A stretch of DNA of 64,000 nucleotides, taken from NCBI GenBank assembly GCA_913052485.1, contig CAJXDN010000001.1, positions 128,444 through 192,443 of the forward strand, given 5' to 3'. Shown here one piece after another: positions 1 to 7,852 of this stretch. The position numbers and the translations under genes are program-made. How positions within the stretch are numbered: position 1 is the first letter of the stretch; each line of letters opens with the position of its first letter. The DNA is from an uncultured Flammeovirgaceae bacterium. Lineage in GTDB: Bacteria > Bacteroidota > Bacteroidia > Cytophagales > MED-G16. The notes below the pieces were generated by a model that was not told the DNA's origin, ran no database searches, and saw only the letters and a program-made list of their open reading frames with translations.

Positions 1-425
1 TTGATTAAAATAGAGTTTCCAGCTGACAAGGCATTTATTAGTGAAATAAAAGATAGGTTTATTGGAAAATTCCATGGTGTTATTATCAGAACAACACCTT
101 TTGCCTCATAACGAATAAATGACTTTGAACCAAGCAATGTAAGAGGTGTTCTTACATACTCATCCTTCATCCATTTTCTTAAATTATTTACCGTAAAATT
201 GATCTCTGATACAATAGGAAAAATTTCTGTAAGGTCAACCTCACTTGGATTTTTTTTGAAATCTTTTTTTAGAGCTTCCTTTATTTTTACTCTATTTTTT
301 AATATGATTTCTTTAAGCTTTTTAAGCTTTTTAATTCTAGTTCTTGCAGAACTATTATTTACAATTGTCTTATTATCTAAAAGAAGGTTATATTTTTTAA
401 ATAATATTTTTTTTGAAGTTTCCAT
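1..425 (-). CDS. Aldehyde dehydrogenase family protein (N-terminal part, cut by window edge)
   Basis: This reading frame enters from the left window edge; about 141 N-terminal residues are visible. The segment near its visible end reads VVLIITPWNFPIN, the PWNFP signature in the NAD(P)-binding region of the aldehyde dehydrogenase superfamily, which oxidises aldehydes to acids with NAD(P)+. The preceding helical part (KLKKLKEIILKNRVKIKEAL, then a KDF segment and PSEVDLTEIFP) fits the N-terminal oligomerisation and cofactor domain of class 3-like ALDHs. The catalytic Cys and Glu lie outside the window. The start ATG at 425-423 overlaps the crcB stop codon (TGATG), so it is the last visible gene of an operon with mscS, msrB and crcB. 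Substrate cannot be told. Family assignment is firm, subfamily is not. Confidence 0.85.
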   Translation of the reverse strand, partial: METSKKILFKKYNLLLDNKTIVNNSSARTRIKKLKKLKEIILKNRVKIKEALKKDFKKNPSEVDLTEIFPIVSEINFTVNNLRKWMKDEYVRTPLTLLGSKSFIRYEAKGVVLIITPWNFPINLSFISLINALSAGNSILI

Positions 426-790
426 CACCTAACTATATTCATACCCAGATAACAGGAAAAAATTCCAAGTAAAGTGCTGAGTAAAGAGTACATCATTAAA
501 ATTAATATTTTATTTTCATTAAAAAGGTTTAAGGAATCTACAGAGAAAGCCGAAAAAGTTGTAAAGCCACCACAAAATCCTAAAATTAAAAAATTATTTA
601 TCTGATTTGATAAATCCTTATTAAGTTCTGAAGAATACTTTATTAATATACCGACCAAAAAACAACCTATAATATTCACTAAAAATGTATTGATAGGAAA
701 ATTAGAATTGATAATGTTTGACTTTATGATAAGCATTCTCATAACTGAACCAACCATACCTCCTGCACCTACCAATAGAACCTCCTTCAC
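425..790 (-). CDS. crcB: Fluoride channel CrcB/Fluc
   Basis: A 121-residue protein with four hydrophobic helices, the usual size of CrcB/Fluc, which dimerises in the inner membrane and lets fluoride leave the cell. The family hallmarks are visible: NIIGCF at residues 39-44 and GFCGGFTTFSAF at 71-82, which contains the Phe-box residues and the backbone region that binds the central Na+. The start is a GTG directly after the TAA of msrB with no spacer; the next in-frame ATG (residue 12) would remove part of helix 1. It is translationally coupled to the aldehyde dehydrogenase gene that follows. No fluoride riboswitch is seen before the operon. Identification is by motif and length. Confidence 0.93.
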   Translation of the reverse strand: MKEVLLVGAGGMVGSVMRMLIIKSNIINSNFPINTFLVNIIGCFLVGILIKYSSELNKDLSNQINNFLILGFCGGFTTFSAFSVDSLNLFNENKILILMMYSLLSTLLGIFSCYLGMNIVR

Positions 791-1234
791 TTACCTTTTT
801 TTTTCAGTGAAATCTAATGATGCTGAATTTATACAATACCTTAATCCAGTAGGGTTTGGGCCATCATTAAAAATATGTCCAAGATGTCCGTCACAATTTG
901 AGCAAACAACTTCAATCCTTCTCATCCCTAAACTATTATCCTCTGCAAAATTTACATATTTTTTATCTTCAATATCAAAAAAACAGGGCCATCCGGTTCC
1001 TGACTCAAATTTTTTTTCGGAGGAGAATAACTTTTGACCACAACCAGCACATTTGTACTCACCTTCTTTCTTATTGTTCCAGTATTTCCCAGTAAAAGCT
1101 CTCTCTGTGCCTTTTTCTCTTAGAATATAATACTGCTCTCTCGTTAATTTTTCTTTCCAATAGTTCTCTTTTTTGTCTTGGGAACTACACGACTGAGTGG
1201 AAATAATTAAAAAAACTAATAATAATAATCTCAT
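791..1234 (-). CDS. msrB: Peptide-methionine (R)-S-oxide reductase MsrB, lipoprotein form
   Basis: A 147-residue MsrB that reduces methionine-R-sulfoxide in proteins. A lipoprotein signal (lipobox ending at Cys16, TQSC) places it in the envelope, so it should repair periplasmic or outer-membrane proteins. Zinc ligands are the pairs CAGC (62-65) and CSNC (111-114); the catalytic Cys134 lies in RYCINS. The usual recycling-Cys site in SGCGWPSF reads SGTGWPCF here: Thr80 stands where E. coli has its resolving Cys and Cys84 sits four residues later, so Cys84 may be an alternative resolving residue. Its start overlaps the mscS stop by 4 bases and its stop touches crcB. The electron donor for the extracytoplasmic enzyme is not in the window. 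Confidence 0.93.
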   Translation of the reverse strand: MRLLLLVFLIISTQSCSSQDKKENYWKEKLTREQYYILREKGTERAFTGKYWNNKKEGEYKCAGCGQKLFSSEKKFESGTGWPCFFDIEDKKYVNFAEDNSLGMRRIEVVCSNCDGHLGHIFNDGPNPTGLRYCINSASLDFTEKKR

Positions 1235-2049
1235 TTATTAATGTTAACGTCTAATTGAGGGAAAGGGATACTTAAATTATTCTTTGGAAATTCATTATAT
1301 ACCTTTTCATTGAAGTCAAATTTTACCCCTAAAAAATTTTCAGATTTTACCCAGACCCGTACCATTATATTGACAGAACTATCAGCTAATTCAGATATTA
1401 CAACCATTGGCTCCATATCATCTATTATTCTTTTGTCTTCTTTAATCCATTTTAAAAGAAGTGATTTTGCCCTATTAAAATCGTCACCATATGATATTGA
1501 AAATGTCCATATTACTCTCCTTATGTCTTCAGATGAATAATTTGTAACGAGGGAGGTCTGTAAAACACCGTTTGGTATAATTACTCTTTTATTATCTACT
1601 GTTGTTAGTATAGAGTTAAATATTTGAATTTCCTTTACAGTTCCTTGTACACCGTCATATTCTATAAAGTCGCCCACTTTAAATGGTTTAAAAAAAAGGA
1701 TCATTACACCAGCTGCAAAGTTCTGAAGTGTATCTTTCAACGCTAACCCTATTGCAAGTCCTGCAGCACCAAGTATAGCAAGGAATGATGTCATCTCCAC
1801 TCCAACCATAGACAGAACGGATATAATTAGAGCGACTTGGAGTGTAATTGATAGCAAAGACTTGAAGAAAGGCCTTAACGATTCATCAATCTTTTTTGAT
1901 CTTAAGAAGTTATCTAATACGTTGATTGACCTTCTGATAATTCTTAAACCAAAAAATAGGAATAATATTCCCAGGATAATTTTTGGAGAATATTCTACAA
2001 TGAGATTAAATAAAAAATTATAGTTTTCAACACTTAATATATCTGACAT
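1231..2049 (-). CDS. mscS: Small-conductance mechanosensitive channel, MscS family
   Basis: A 272-residue protein, close to the 286 of E. coli MscS, which opens under membrane tension to release solutes on osmotic downshock. Three hydrophobic segments are visible at about residues 23-40, 64-84 and 88-115; the third is the Gly/Ala-rich pore helix (GAAGLAIGLALKDTLQNFAAG) followed by the typical KPFKVGDFIE entry into the beta domain and the conserved NG pair in IPNG. The remainder is the cytoplasmic alpha/beta cage. It overlaps msrB by 4 bases and lies 14 bases after the upstream small gene. A TAAATTTG box 4 bases before the ATG resembles a Bacteroidota -7 element but may be chance. Confidence 0.93.
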   Translation of the reverse strand: MSDILSVENYNFLFNLIVEYSPKIILGILFLFFGLRIIRRSINVLDNFLRSKKIDESLRPFFKSLLSITLQVALIISVLSMVGVEMTSFLAILGAAGLAIGLALKDTLQNFAAGVMILFFKPFKVGDFIEYDGVQGTVKEIQIFNSILTTVDNKRVIIPNGVLQTSLVTNYSSEDIRRVIWTFSISYGDDFNRAKSLLLKWIKEDKRIIDDMEPMVVISELADSSVNIMVRVWVKSENFLGVKFDFNEKVYNEFPKNNLSIPFPQLDVNINK

Positions 2050-2063
2050 ACTACAAATTTAAT

Positions 2064-2429
2064 TTAATCTTCTGGATATGGGATGAAAATTATCTTAGAA
2101 TTATTATTCTCAGCTATAAGTAGACAGCAAAACTCTCTGTAATTTTTATATCTTTCTTTAAAAACTTTTGTGTTAGATATTATTTTCTTTTGGTTTAAAA
2201 CTTCAAGATAAGATGCTAAGTATTTCCACTTATTATCTAATATTTCATTTTGGTCAACTAAAAGAGTTCCAAGGTCTATATTTTCTTTACTTAGAATGAT
2301 AACTGGATATTTTGAAAATCCCTTTTCAATAATTTTTTCACATGTGTTTTTTAATTGATCTGAAACTTTTATAAAATCAGAAGTTATTTTTCCAATCTCA
2401 TTATAATCTAACTCTTCTTTGTTATCCAT
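2064..2429 (-). CDS. Conserved hypothetical protein, 121 aa
   Basis: A soluble acidic protein of 121 residues without signal peptide or membrane segment. I do not recognise a named family. The pattern KYPVIILSKENIDLGTLLVD followed by a WKYLASYLE segment, a YREFCCLLI strand and the ending IIFIPYPED looks like a compact alpha/beta protein and resembles unnamed small proteins common in Bacteroidota genomes. It is the first gene of the operon that continues with mscS, msrB, crcB and aldehyde dehydrogenase, and it is divergent from the T9SS cargo gene with about 33 bases between starts. The adjacent cysteines in YREFCCL could bind metal or be structural; nothing shows which. Coding status is supported by operon position and clean frame. 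Confidence 0.75.
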   Translation of the reverse strand: MDNKEELDYNEIGKITSDFIKVSDQLKNTCEKIIEKGFSKYPVIILSKENIDLGTLLVDQNEILDNKWKYLASYLEVLNQKKIISNTKVFKERYKNYREFCCLLIAENNNSKIIFIPYPED

Positions 2430-2462
2430 AATGTGATAAACTTACTATATTTATGCGAATTT

Positions 2463-5099
2463 ATGCATAGGCTTCTCGCTATTTTATTTTTAGTAGTTTT
2501 TTCTCAGAATCTATTCTCAAATCATATAGTGGGAGGTGAGATAGAGATGATCCATATTGGAGATGTAAACTCTTTTACCTACGAAGTAAAATTAATTCAG
2601 TATTTTGACTGTGCTCAATCAGCTAATCCAGGTCCTGATGCTTTTATAACATATTCGATATTTAGAAATTCTGATGGAGCATTTATGCGAGATGGAACAA
2701 TGCCTATCACAAATCAAGAATTTGTACCATATACAAATCCTGACTGTGCCCTCGGATTTTTGTGTACATTAAGGGTAGAGTATTCCCATGAGATAACCTT
2801 AGATCCTAATCAGTTTAATGATCCCCAGGGATATACTATTGTGTGGGAAAGATGTTGCAGGAATTGGGAAACAAAAAATTTAGTAAACCCAGGATGGAAT
2901 GGGATGACCTACACATTACAATTTCCACCAATTGTAGATTCTTCGGGGTCACCCTTCATCAATTCTTCACCCAAACTTTTCCCGCCTTTAAGTGATTATG
3001 CGTGTGTAAACCAATTATTTTATATTGATTTTGCAGGAACTGATCAAGATGGTGATGAAATAATTTATTCTTTAGCTGATCCTCTTGATGATAACCAACC
3101 TAATAACTCTGATATAGTTGCATTACCTCCATCAACCCCACCACCACACCCTAAAGTAGATTTTGCTTCTGGCTATAATGTAAATAATATGGTGCCTGGG
3201 AATCCTGCATTAAATATTTCAAGTGAGGGATTTATAACCGTGACACCTACAGAGGCTGGACTTTACGTTTTTTCAGTTAAGGCTGAGGAGTATAGAGATG
3301 GTGTTAAGATTGGTGAATCTAGAAGAGATTTTCAGATGTTAGTAGTTGACGGATGTAATCCACCAGACCCTCCAGAAGCTCTTGTTAAAATTCCTGGTCA
3401 AAATGATTTCTACAAGGAAGATGATACTATTTATTATGTGGCTTCTCAACCAAAATGCTTTGATCTTTTTGTCACTGACGATATTGGAACTAATGTGACT
3501 TTGTCAGCTGAAGCTGTTAATTTTCAGGGTGGTATAAATAATGATGTCTCCCAAATTTTTTCTTTCAGTAATGGGACAATTAATAGCTCACAGGATACAC
3601 TCAGTGTCCAAGTTTGCGTCTCAGATTGTCCATATGTTCAAAATAAACCCTTTTTAATTGATCTCATCGCCTCAGATGACGCTTGTCCATTACCTCAAAC
3701 TGATACTGTTAGGGTAACAATTATTGTCGAGCCTCCAACGAACAAAGACCCGTATTTTATTAATCAGAAAGACACTAATTATGTATCAGTGCCATGGAAC
3801 TCAAATTTCTTAGCAGAGATAATTGGCCGTGATGATGATTTGGATAGCTTAAGTATTGAATATTTTGTACCGAATTCCTTAGGTTTTAATTTTGAAGATT
3901 ATGGCATTTCATTTTCTACTTCAGAGAGTGATCAAGGATCTATATCTTCTACACTTAATTTTGATACCGATTGTAGAAGGTATGATTACTCAGATCAATC
4001 AAATTTTCTTCTAGGCATAGTGTTAGATGACTTGGATACATGTAATTTATATAATAGCGACACTATCTATTATGATATGACAATTGAATTGCCAGAAAAT
4101 TCAGGTCCAAAGTTAACTACTGATAAAGAAATTACAGATTCTGTAAATTCAAGACCTAATTTTTCTTTGATTGAGTTTGAGACAGATTTGACTGGTAGTT
4201 TTTCAATGAATTTATTTTCTGAGGATTTAGATAATGACTCTTTAATTATATCGGCAAATGGATTAGGTTTTGATATTTCTGAGATAAATGCCATATTCTC
4301 AGCAAATAATTTTACAATGGGTAATATTGAAGGTGCATTTAATATTGATCTTGAATGTATTGAATTTCCTTATAATGATATTGATGAGTACAGAATTAAT
4401 TTTATAACGGAGGACATAGATTATTGTCAAGAAAAGAATGCTGATACTATCCAGTTAGTATTGAAAATCAATATTGGAGATAACACTGATCCTGTAATAA
4501 ATAATGTTACTGAATATGAGCTTACAACTAATAAACCTTTTGAGATAGATATAAATGCAAGCGATAGTGATAATGATCTAATCTTGTTAGAACTTATTTC
4601 TGATGGTCTGCCTGGTGATTTTAAATTTGAGTCTTCTTCAGGGTTGGGAGAGGCTTCTAGTAAACTTTATTGGAATCCTACATGTGAGTTTTTAGGATCT
4701 GACTTTGAACCAAGAGGCTATAATTTAACATTTAGGGTAAAAGATAATAAATGTCCATATTATGGAGAGAGTATTAAGACAATTAAATTTTTACTTGATA
4801 AACCTGAAGTAGATTGGGAAACATTTGTTCCACCTAATGCATTTAGCCCTAATGGAGATCGAATTAATGATGTTTTCAAGTTAACTAACCTTAATTTACC
4901 TTATCAAAACTTGCCAGTTGATGGGTGTGATGATAATTTTGAATCTATAATATTTCTTGACAGAACTGGTGTAGAAGTTTATAGTTCAAATGATAAATAT
5001 TTTGAATGGGATGGAAGTAAAAAATCTCCAGGTGTATATTTCTATTATATAAAATATACTAAGTCAGAATATAAAGGATCAGTGACAATTGTATACTAA
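2463..5099 (+). CDS. Secreted T9SS cargo with type B sorting domain (gliding motility-associated C-terminal domain)
   Basis: About 878 residues. The start is placed at ATG 2463 because [19 protein letters not shown] is a clean signal peptide; an in-frame ATG 30 bases earlier would spoil it. The mature N-terminus begins NHIVGGEI, a module seen in many Bacteroidota surface proteins, with Cys pairs. The middle holds three tandem units of about 120 residues, each with a DxDxDxL-type acidic segment and a pair of cysteines (TDCRRY/DTCN, LECIEF/DYCQ, PTCEFL/NKCPY), resembling Ig/cadherin-like folds. The C-terminus ([18 protein letters not shown] to the end) is the type B sorting signal that directs export by the type IX system. 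No catalytic site is seen; an adhesin-like role is inferred. Its stop overlaps that of the convergent neighbour. Confidence 0.88.
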   Translation: MHRLLAILFLVVFSQNLFSNHIVGGEIEMIHIGDVNSFTYEVKLIQYFDCAQSANPGPDAFITYSIFRNSDGAFMRDGTMPITNQEFVPYTNPDCALGFLCTLRVEYSHEITLDPNQFNDPQGYTIVWERCCRNWETKNLVNPGWNGMTYTLQFPPIVDSSGSPFINSSPKLFPPLSDYACVNQLFYIDFAGTDQDGDEIIYSLADPLDDNQPNNSDIVALPPSTPPPHPKVDFASGYNVNNMVPGNPALNISSEGFITVTPTEAGLYVFSVKAEEYRDGVKIGESRRDFQMLVVDGCNPPDPPEALVKIPGQNDFYKEDDTIYYVASQPKCFDLFVTDDIGTNVTLSAEAVNFQGGINNDVSQIFSFSNGTINSSQDTLSVQVCVSDCPYVQNKPFLIDLIASDDACPLPQTDTVRVTIIVEPPTNKDPYFINQKDTNYVSVPWNSNFLAEIIGRDDDLDSLSIEYFVPNSLGFNFEDYGISFSTSESDQGSISSTLNFDTDCRRYDYSDQSNFLLGIVLDDLDTCNLYNSDTIYYDMTIELPENSGPKLTTDKEITDSVNSRPNFSLIEFETDLTGSFSMNLFSEDLDNDSLIISANGLGFDISEINAIFSANNFTMGNIEGAFNIDLECIEFPYNDIDEYRINFITEDIDYCQEKNADTIQLVLKINIGDNTDPVINNVTEYELTTNKPFEIDINASDSDNDLILLELISDGLPGDFKFESSSGLGEASSKLYWNPTCEFLGSDFEPRGYNLTFRVKDNKCPYYGESIKTIKFLLDKPEVDWETFVPPNAFSPNGDRINDVFKLTNLNLPYQNLPVDGCDDNFESIIFLDRTGVEVYSSNDKYFEWDGSKKSPGVYFYYIKYTKSEYKGSVTIVY

Positions 5100-6271
5100 A
5101 TCCTATCAAGAGAATCAGAAATATCTTTGATAATTAATTTTGTTTCCTCTAGTCCTATGTAAAATCGGATATAATTTTTTGGTAGGAGTTCTGTTTCAGA
5201 GTAGTACTTGCTCTTGATGTTATATCTAACTAACTCAGGGAAAATTAATGACTCATGTCCACCCCAGGATGCGGCCATTCTGAAGCTAGTGTTATCATCA
5301 CATAGGGCATCACAAAAAGTTTCTATTTTATCTTCATTTTCCGTGTTCAAAATAATTGAAAACTGACCACATGGTTTCTTTAAATATTTTTCAGATAAAT
5401 ATTTTTGATTATAATTTTTAGAGTGGGGATATATAACTTTTTTTATTTTTTTATGTCTTTCAAGAAATTGAACTACCTCTGGTGTTGACTTACTTATATA
5501 ATTCATCCTTATTTTTAATGTTCTTAGCCCGTTTATAAATAGCCATGAATTAAATGGAGATAAAACCCCACCTAAAAGTTTATATTCTGACTCATAAATT
5601 TTTTCAATTATCTCATTGCTACTGCAGATGATTCCCCCCATGGCACTGGCATGACCACCAATATATTTTGTTAGAGAATGTATAACTATATCTATTCCCC
5701 AAGAGGAGGGGTTACAATTTATAGGTGACGCATAGCTATTATCTATAATCGTAATTATCTTATTTTCTTTTGCAATTTTTGATATTTCTTCAAGATCTTG
5801 CATATCCCAAGTCCACGAATTAGGGCTTTCTAGGTATATAGCTTTTGTATTTTTCTTTATTTTTTTTCTGAAATTTTCAGGGTTTTTACCATCAACATAC
5901 GTTACCTCAATTCCGTAGTTAGGTAGGACTTCCTTAAATAGTTTCTCTGTGCCAGAATATGGCTGACTGACGCTAATCATATTTTCACCAGATTTAACTT
6001 GTGATAAAACAGCTGTGGATATTGCAGCCATTCCAGAACTTAGTCCTATTGCATTCTCAGTTTTTTCTAGTGCAGCAATTTTTTTCTCTAATATTCTAGT
6101 TGTTGGATTATTTCCTCTTGTATAAAACGCTAAATTATTATCATTCATTGCTAAACGCATATCATCAATTTTTGAGAAAAGAAAATTGGAGTTCGAAAAT
6201 ATTGGGGGTATTGCTGCGTTGAAATATTCCTCTCGATTTTCACCGAGTTGATTAATTATATATTTGGACAT
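5096..6271 (-). CDS. Cys/Met metabolism PLP-dependent enzyme (trans-sulfuration family)
   Basis: A 391-residue fold-type I PLP enzyme of the cystathionine gamma-synthase/beta-lyase group. Visible signatures are [21 protein letters not shown] (49-69), GLSSGMAAI (76-84), the Asp of [10 protein letters not shown] that contacts the pyridine nitrogen, and the PLP lysine Lys202 in [10 protein letters not shown]. The region normally reading ETPSNP is ESPNSW here, and the C-terminal SLGGVESL region reads [10 protein letters not shown], so the side-chain specificity may differ from the textbook enzymes. Members of this family handle cystathionine, homocysteine or methionine; which reaction applies here cannot be told. 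It stands alone, convergent with the T9SS cargo gene (4-base CTAA overlap) and divergent from the SDR gene 58 bases away. Confidence 0.82.
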   Translation of the reverse strand: MSKYIINQLGENREEYFNAAIPPIFSNSNFLFSKIDDMRLAMNDNNLAFYTRGNNPTTRILEKKIAALEKTENAIGLSSGMAAISTAVLSQVKSGENMISVSQPYSGTEKLFKEVLPNYGIEVTYVDGKNPENFRKKIKKNTKAIYLESPNSWTWDMQDLEEISKIAKENKIITIIDNSYASPINCNPSSWGIDIVIHSLTKYIGGHASAMGGIICSSNEIIEKIYESEYKLLGGVLSPFNSWLFINGLRTLKIRMNYISKSTPEVVQFLERHKKIKKVIYPHSKNYNQKYLSEKYLKKPCGQFSIILNTENEDKIETFCDALCDDNTSFRMAASWGGHESLIFPELVRYNIKSKYYSETELLPKNYIRFYIGLEETKLIIKDISDSLDRI

Positions 6272-6329
6272 ATTTTAGTTATGTTAATTCCACGAAATTA
6301 TAATAATTTTTATAAACTATATTTATAAA

Positions 6330-7142
6330 ATGGAAAATAAAGTTGCCGTTATAACTGGAGGATCTTCAGGTGCTGGAGAAGCTCTTGCATATAAGTTTTC
6401 CAGTGAAGGATTTGATATTGTTATTGGAGGTACAAATCCTAAAAGGTTAAGAAATGTTCAATCAAATATTTTAAAAATTGGTAGTAAATGTGAATATATA
6501 GTCCATGATATCTCAGCGAATAAGGATGTTAAGAAAATGATTGATCTCACAATTAAATCCTTTGGACGAATTGATGTGTTAATATGTAATGCTGGAATAT
6601 CTTACAGATCAATTTTTGAGTATGTGAATATTGATGTATTTGAAAAGCTATTTAAAATAAATTTTTTTGGCTCTGTATACTCTGTCAAGCACTCCATTCC
6701 TTACTTAATAAAATCAAAAGGAAGTATTATTGCAATATCTTCATTAAATGGTTTCATTGCCACACCAACAAGGTCGGCATATGTCTCCTCAAAACATGCA
6801 ATGCAAGGTTTTTTTGACTCTTTAAGATTAGAGTTGAAAACTAAAGATGTTCATGTCATGGTTGCATCACCAGGATACTTTTCGAGTAATTTTAGAAAAA
6901 ACACTCTTAAAAGTGACGGAAACAGGGAAGGAGAATCTTCCAGGGATGAGAAAGGTATGATAACTTCTGAGGATGTTGCTAACAGAATTTATTTGGGATA
7001 TAAAAATAAAAAAAGAGACTTAATTTTTACCTTCAGGGGAAAGCTTGCCCACCTGATAAAAAATTGGTTTCCAAAACTTTCTGATAGATTATCCTACAAT
7101 GAAATTTTAAATGAGCGAGAATCTCTTTTGAGGGGGTATTAA
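6330..7142 (+). CDS. Short-chain dehydrogenase/reductase (SDR)
   Basis: A classical SDR of 270 residues. The NAD(P)-binding TGGSSGAGEA turn is at residues 9-18, the structural NAG at 87-89, the catalytic Ser at about 137-138 (AISSLNG), and Tyr151 and Lys155 in YVSSK. The C-terminal basic segment (RGKLAHLIKNWFPKL) resembles the DHRS7-like SDRs that may touch membranes. The substrate is unknown; ketone or alcohol oxidoreduction is inferred from the family only. The gene is monocistronic: divergent from the PLP enzyme gene on its left, and its TAA stop interlocks with the stop of the gene on the opposite strand (TTAA). Confidence 0.88.
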   Translation: MENKVAVITGGSSGAGEALAYKFSSEGFDIVIGGTNPKRLRNVQSNILKIGSKCEYIVHDISANKDVKKMIDLTIKSFGRIDVLICNAGISYRSIFEYVNIDVFEKLFKINFFGSVYSVKHSIPYLIKSKGSIIAISSLNGFIATPTRSAYVSSKHAMQGFFDSLRLELKTKDVHVMVASPGYFSSNFRKNTLKSDGNREGESSRDEKGMITSEDVANRIYLGYKNKKRDLIFTFRGKLAHLIKNWFPKLSDRLSYNEILNERESLLRGY

Positions 7143-7852
7143 TCTATTACCAGTAGATTTTTTTTTCTAATAAATTTGATTTGATCTCTAAATTCAATTT
7201 CATACCATAATTCTCCCTCTCCAATAATATCAACTCTCTCTCCTTTATTTATTACTGAGTGAACATCTGAGCCCGATGATGGCTCGTTCATAATAAAAAC
7301 ATTATCGTTTCTTATAATCCCCTCTTTATTAAAATCTATATTTAAGATCAAAAGTATTATTAAAGCAACTATAAAAAATGGATATATAAATTTTAAATCT
7401 ATTTTTTTTATTAAACTATAAATATTAATTATAAAAATTATAATCAATATTGAAAATAATATTAACACAAAATCAAGTTTATATTTAGAGAATAATAAGA
7501 TAAATTCTTTTGAGTCTGAATTTCTGTAAGTTTCAAGTTTATTTTCTGTAATAATATCATCTAGAATATTTTCAATTTTTTTATCGTTTATATTCTGATT
7601 TAATATTTTTAGAAAGAATATTGATTTTTCATAATTTCCTAACTCATCTTCGATGAAAGATAATTTTATCAAAACATTTTTATTATATAATTCATAATTA
7701 AAAAATAAGCTATCATAGAGAATTTTAGCATTTTGATAATCTTTATTTTCGAATAGTGAATCAGCCTCTTGTAAAATAGTTTTTTGTCCTATAATATTTT
7801 GACTAGAAATAAATATTAATAATAAAAACTTAAATAGACTATCCTTGACCAT
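7139..7852 (-). CDS. TPR and SH3-like membrane protein, BatE-like
   Basis: A 237-residue protein with a signal peptide (FLLLIFISSQNIIG), a short tetratricopeptide-like region (ADSLFENKDYQNAKILYDSL, about residues 29-90), two transmembrane segments at about 128-148 and 157-174, and a C-terminal SH3-like domain with the pattern VHSVINKGERVDIIGEGELWYEIEF. This order matches the BatE protein of Bacteroidota aerotolerance operons, but batABCD are absent here, so the name is only structural. Its ATG lies within the end of the upstream BNR propeller gene (14-base overlap), which makes translational coupling likely. Its stop codon interlocks with that of the SDR gene. Function unknown; a role at the inner membrane facing the periplasm is inferred. 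Confidence 0.7.
   Translation of the reverse strand: MVKDSLFKFLLLIFISSQNIIGQKTILQEADSLFENKDYQNAKILYDSLFFNYELYNKNVLIKLSFIEDELGNYEKSIFFLKILNQNINDKKIENILDDIITENKLETYRNSDSKEFILLFSKYKLDFVLILFSILIIIFIINIYSLIKKIDLKFIYPFFIVALIILLILNIDFNKEGIIRNDNVFIMNEPSSGSDVHSVINKGERVDIIGEGELWYEIEFRDQIKFIRKKNLLVID

Noticed and set aside
199-432. Open plus-strand frame of 77 codons near the left edge
   Set aside because: The minus strand here encodes the N-terminus of an aldehyde dehydrogenase with a clear PWNFP motif; the plus frame is its low-complexity shadow.
2054-2061. TAAATTTG box before mscS as a promoter
   Set aside because: It sits 4 bases before the ATG and directly behind the upstream gene of the same operon, with no -33 element; probably chance in AT-rich sequence.
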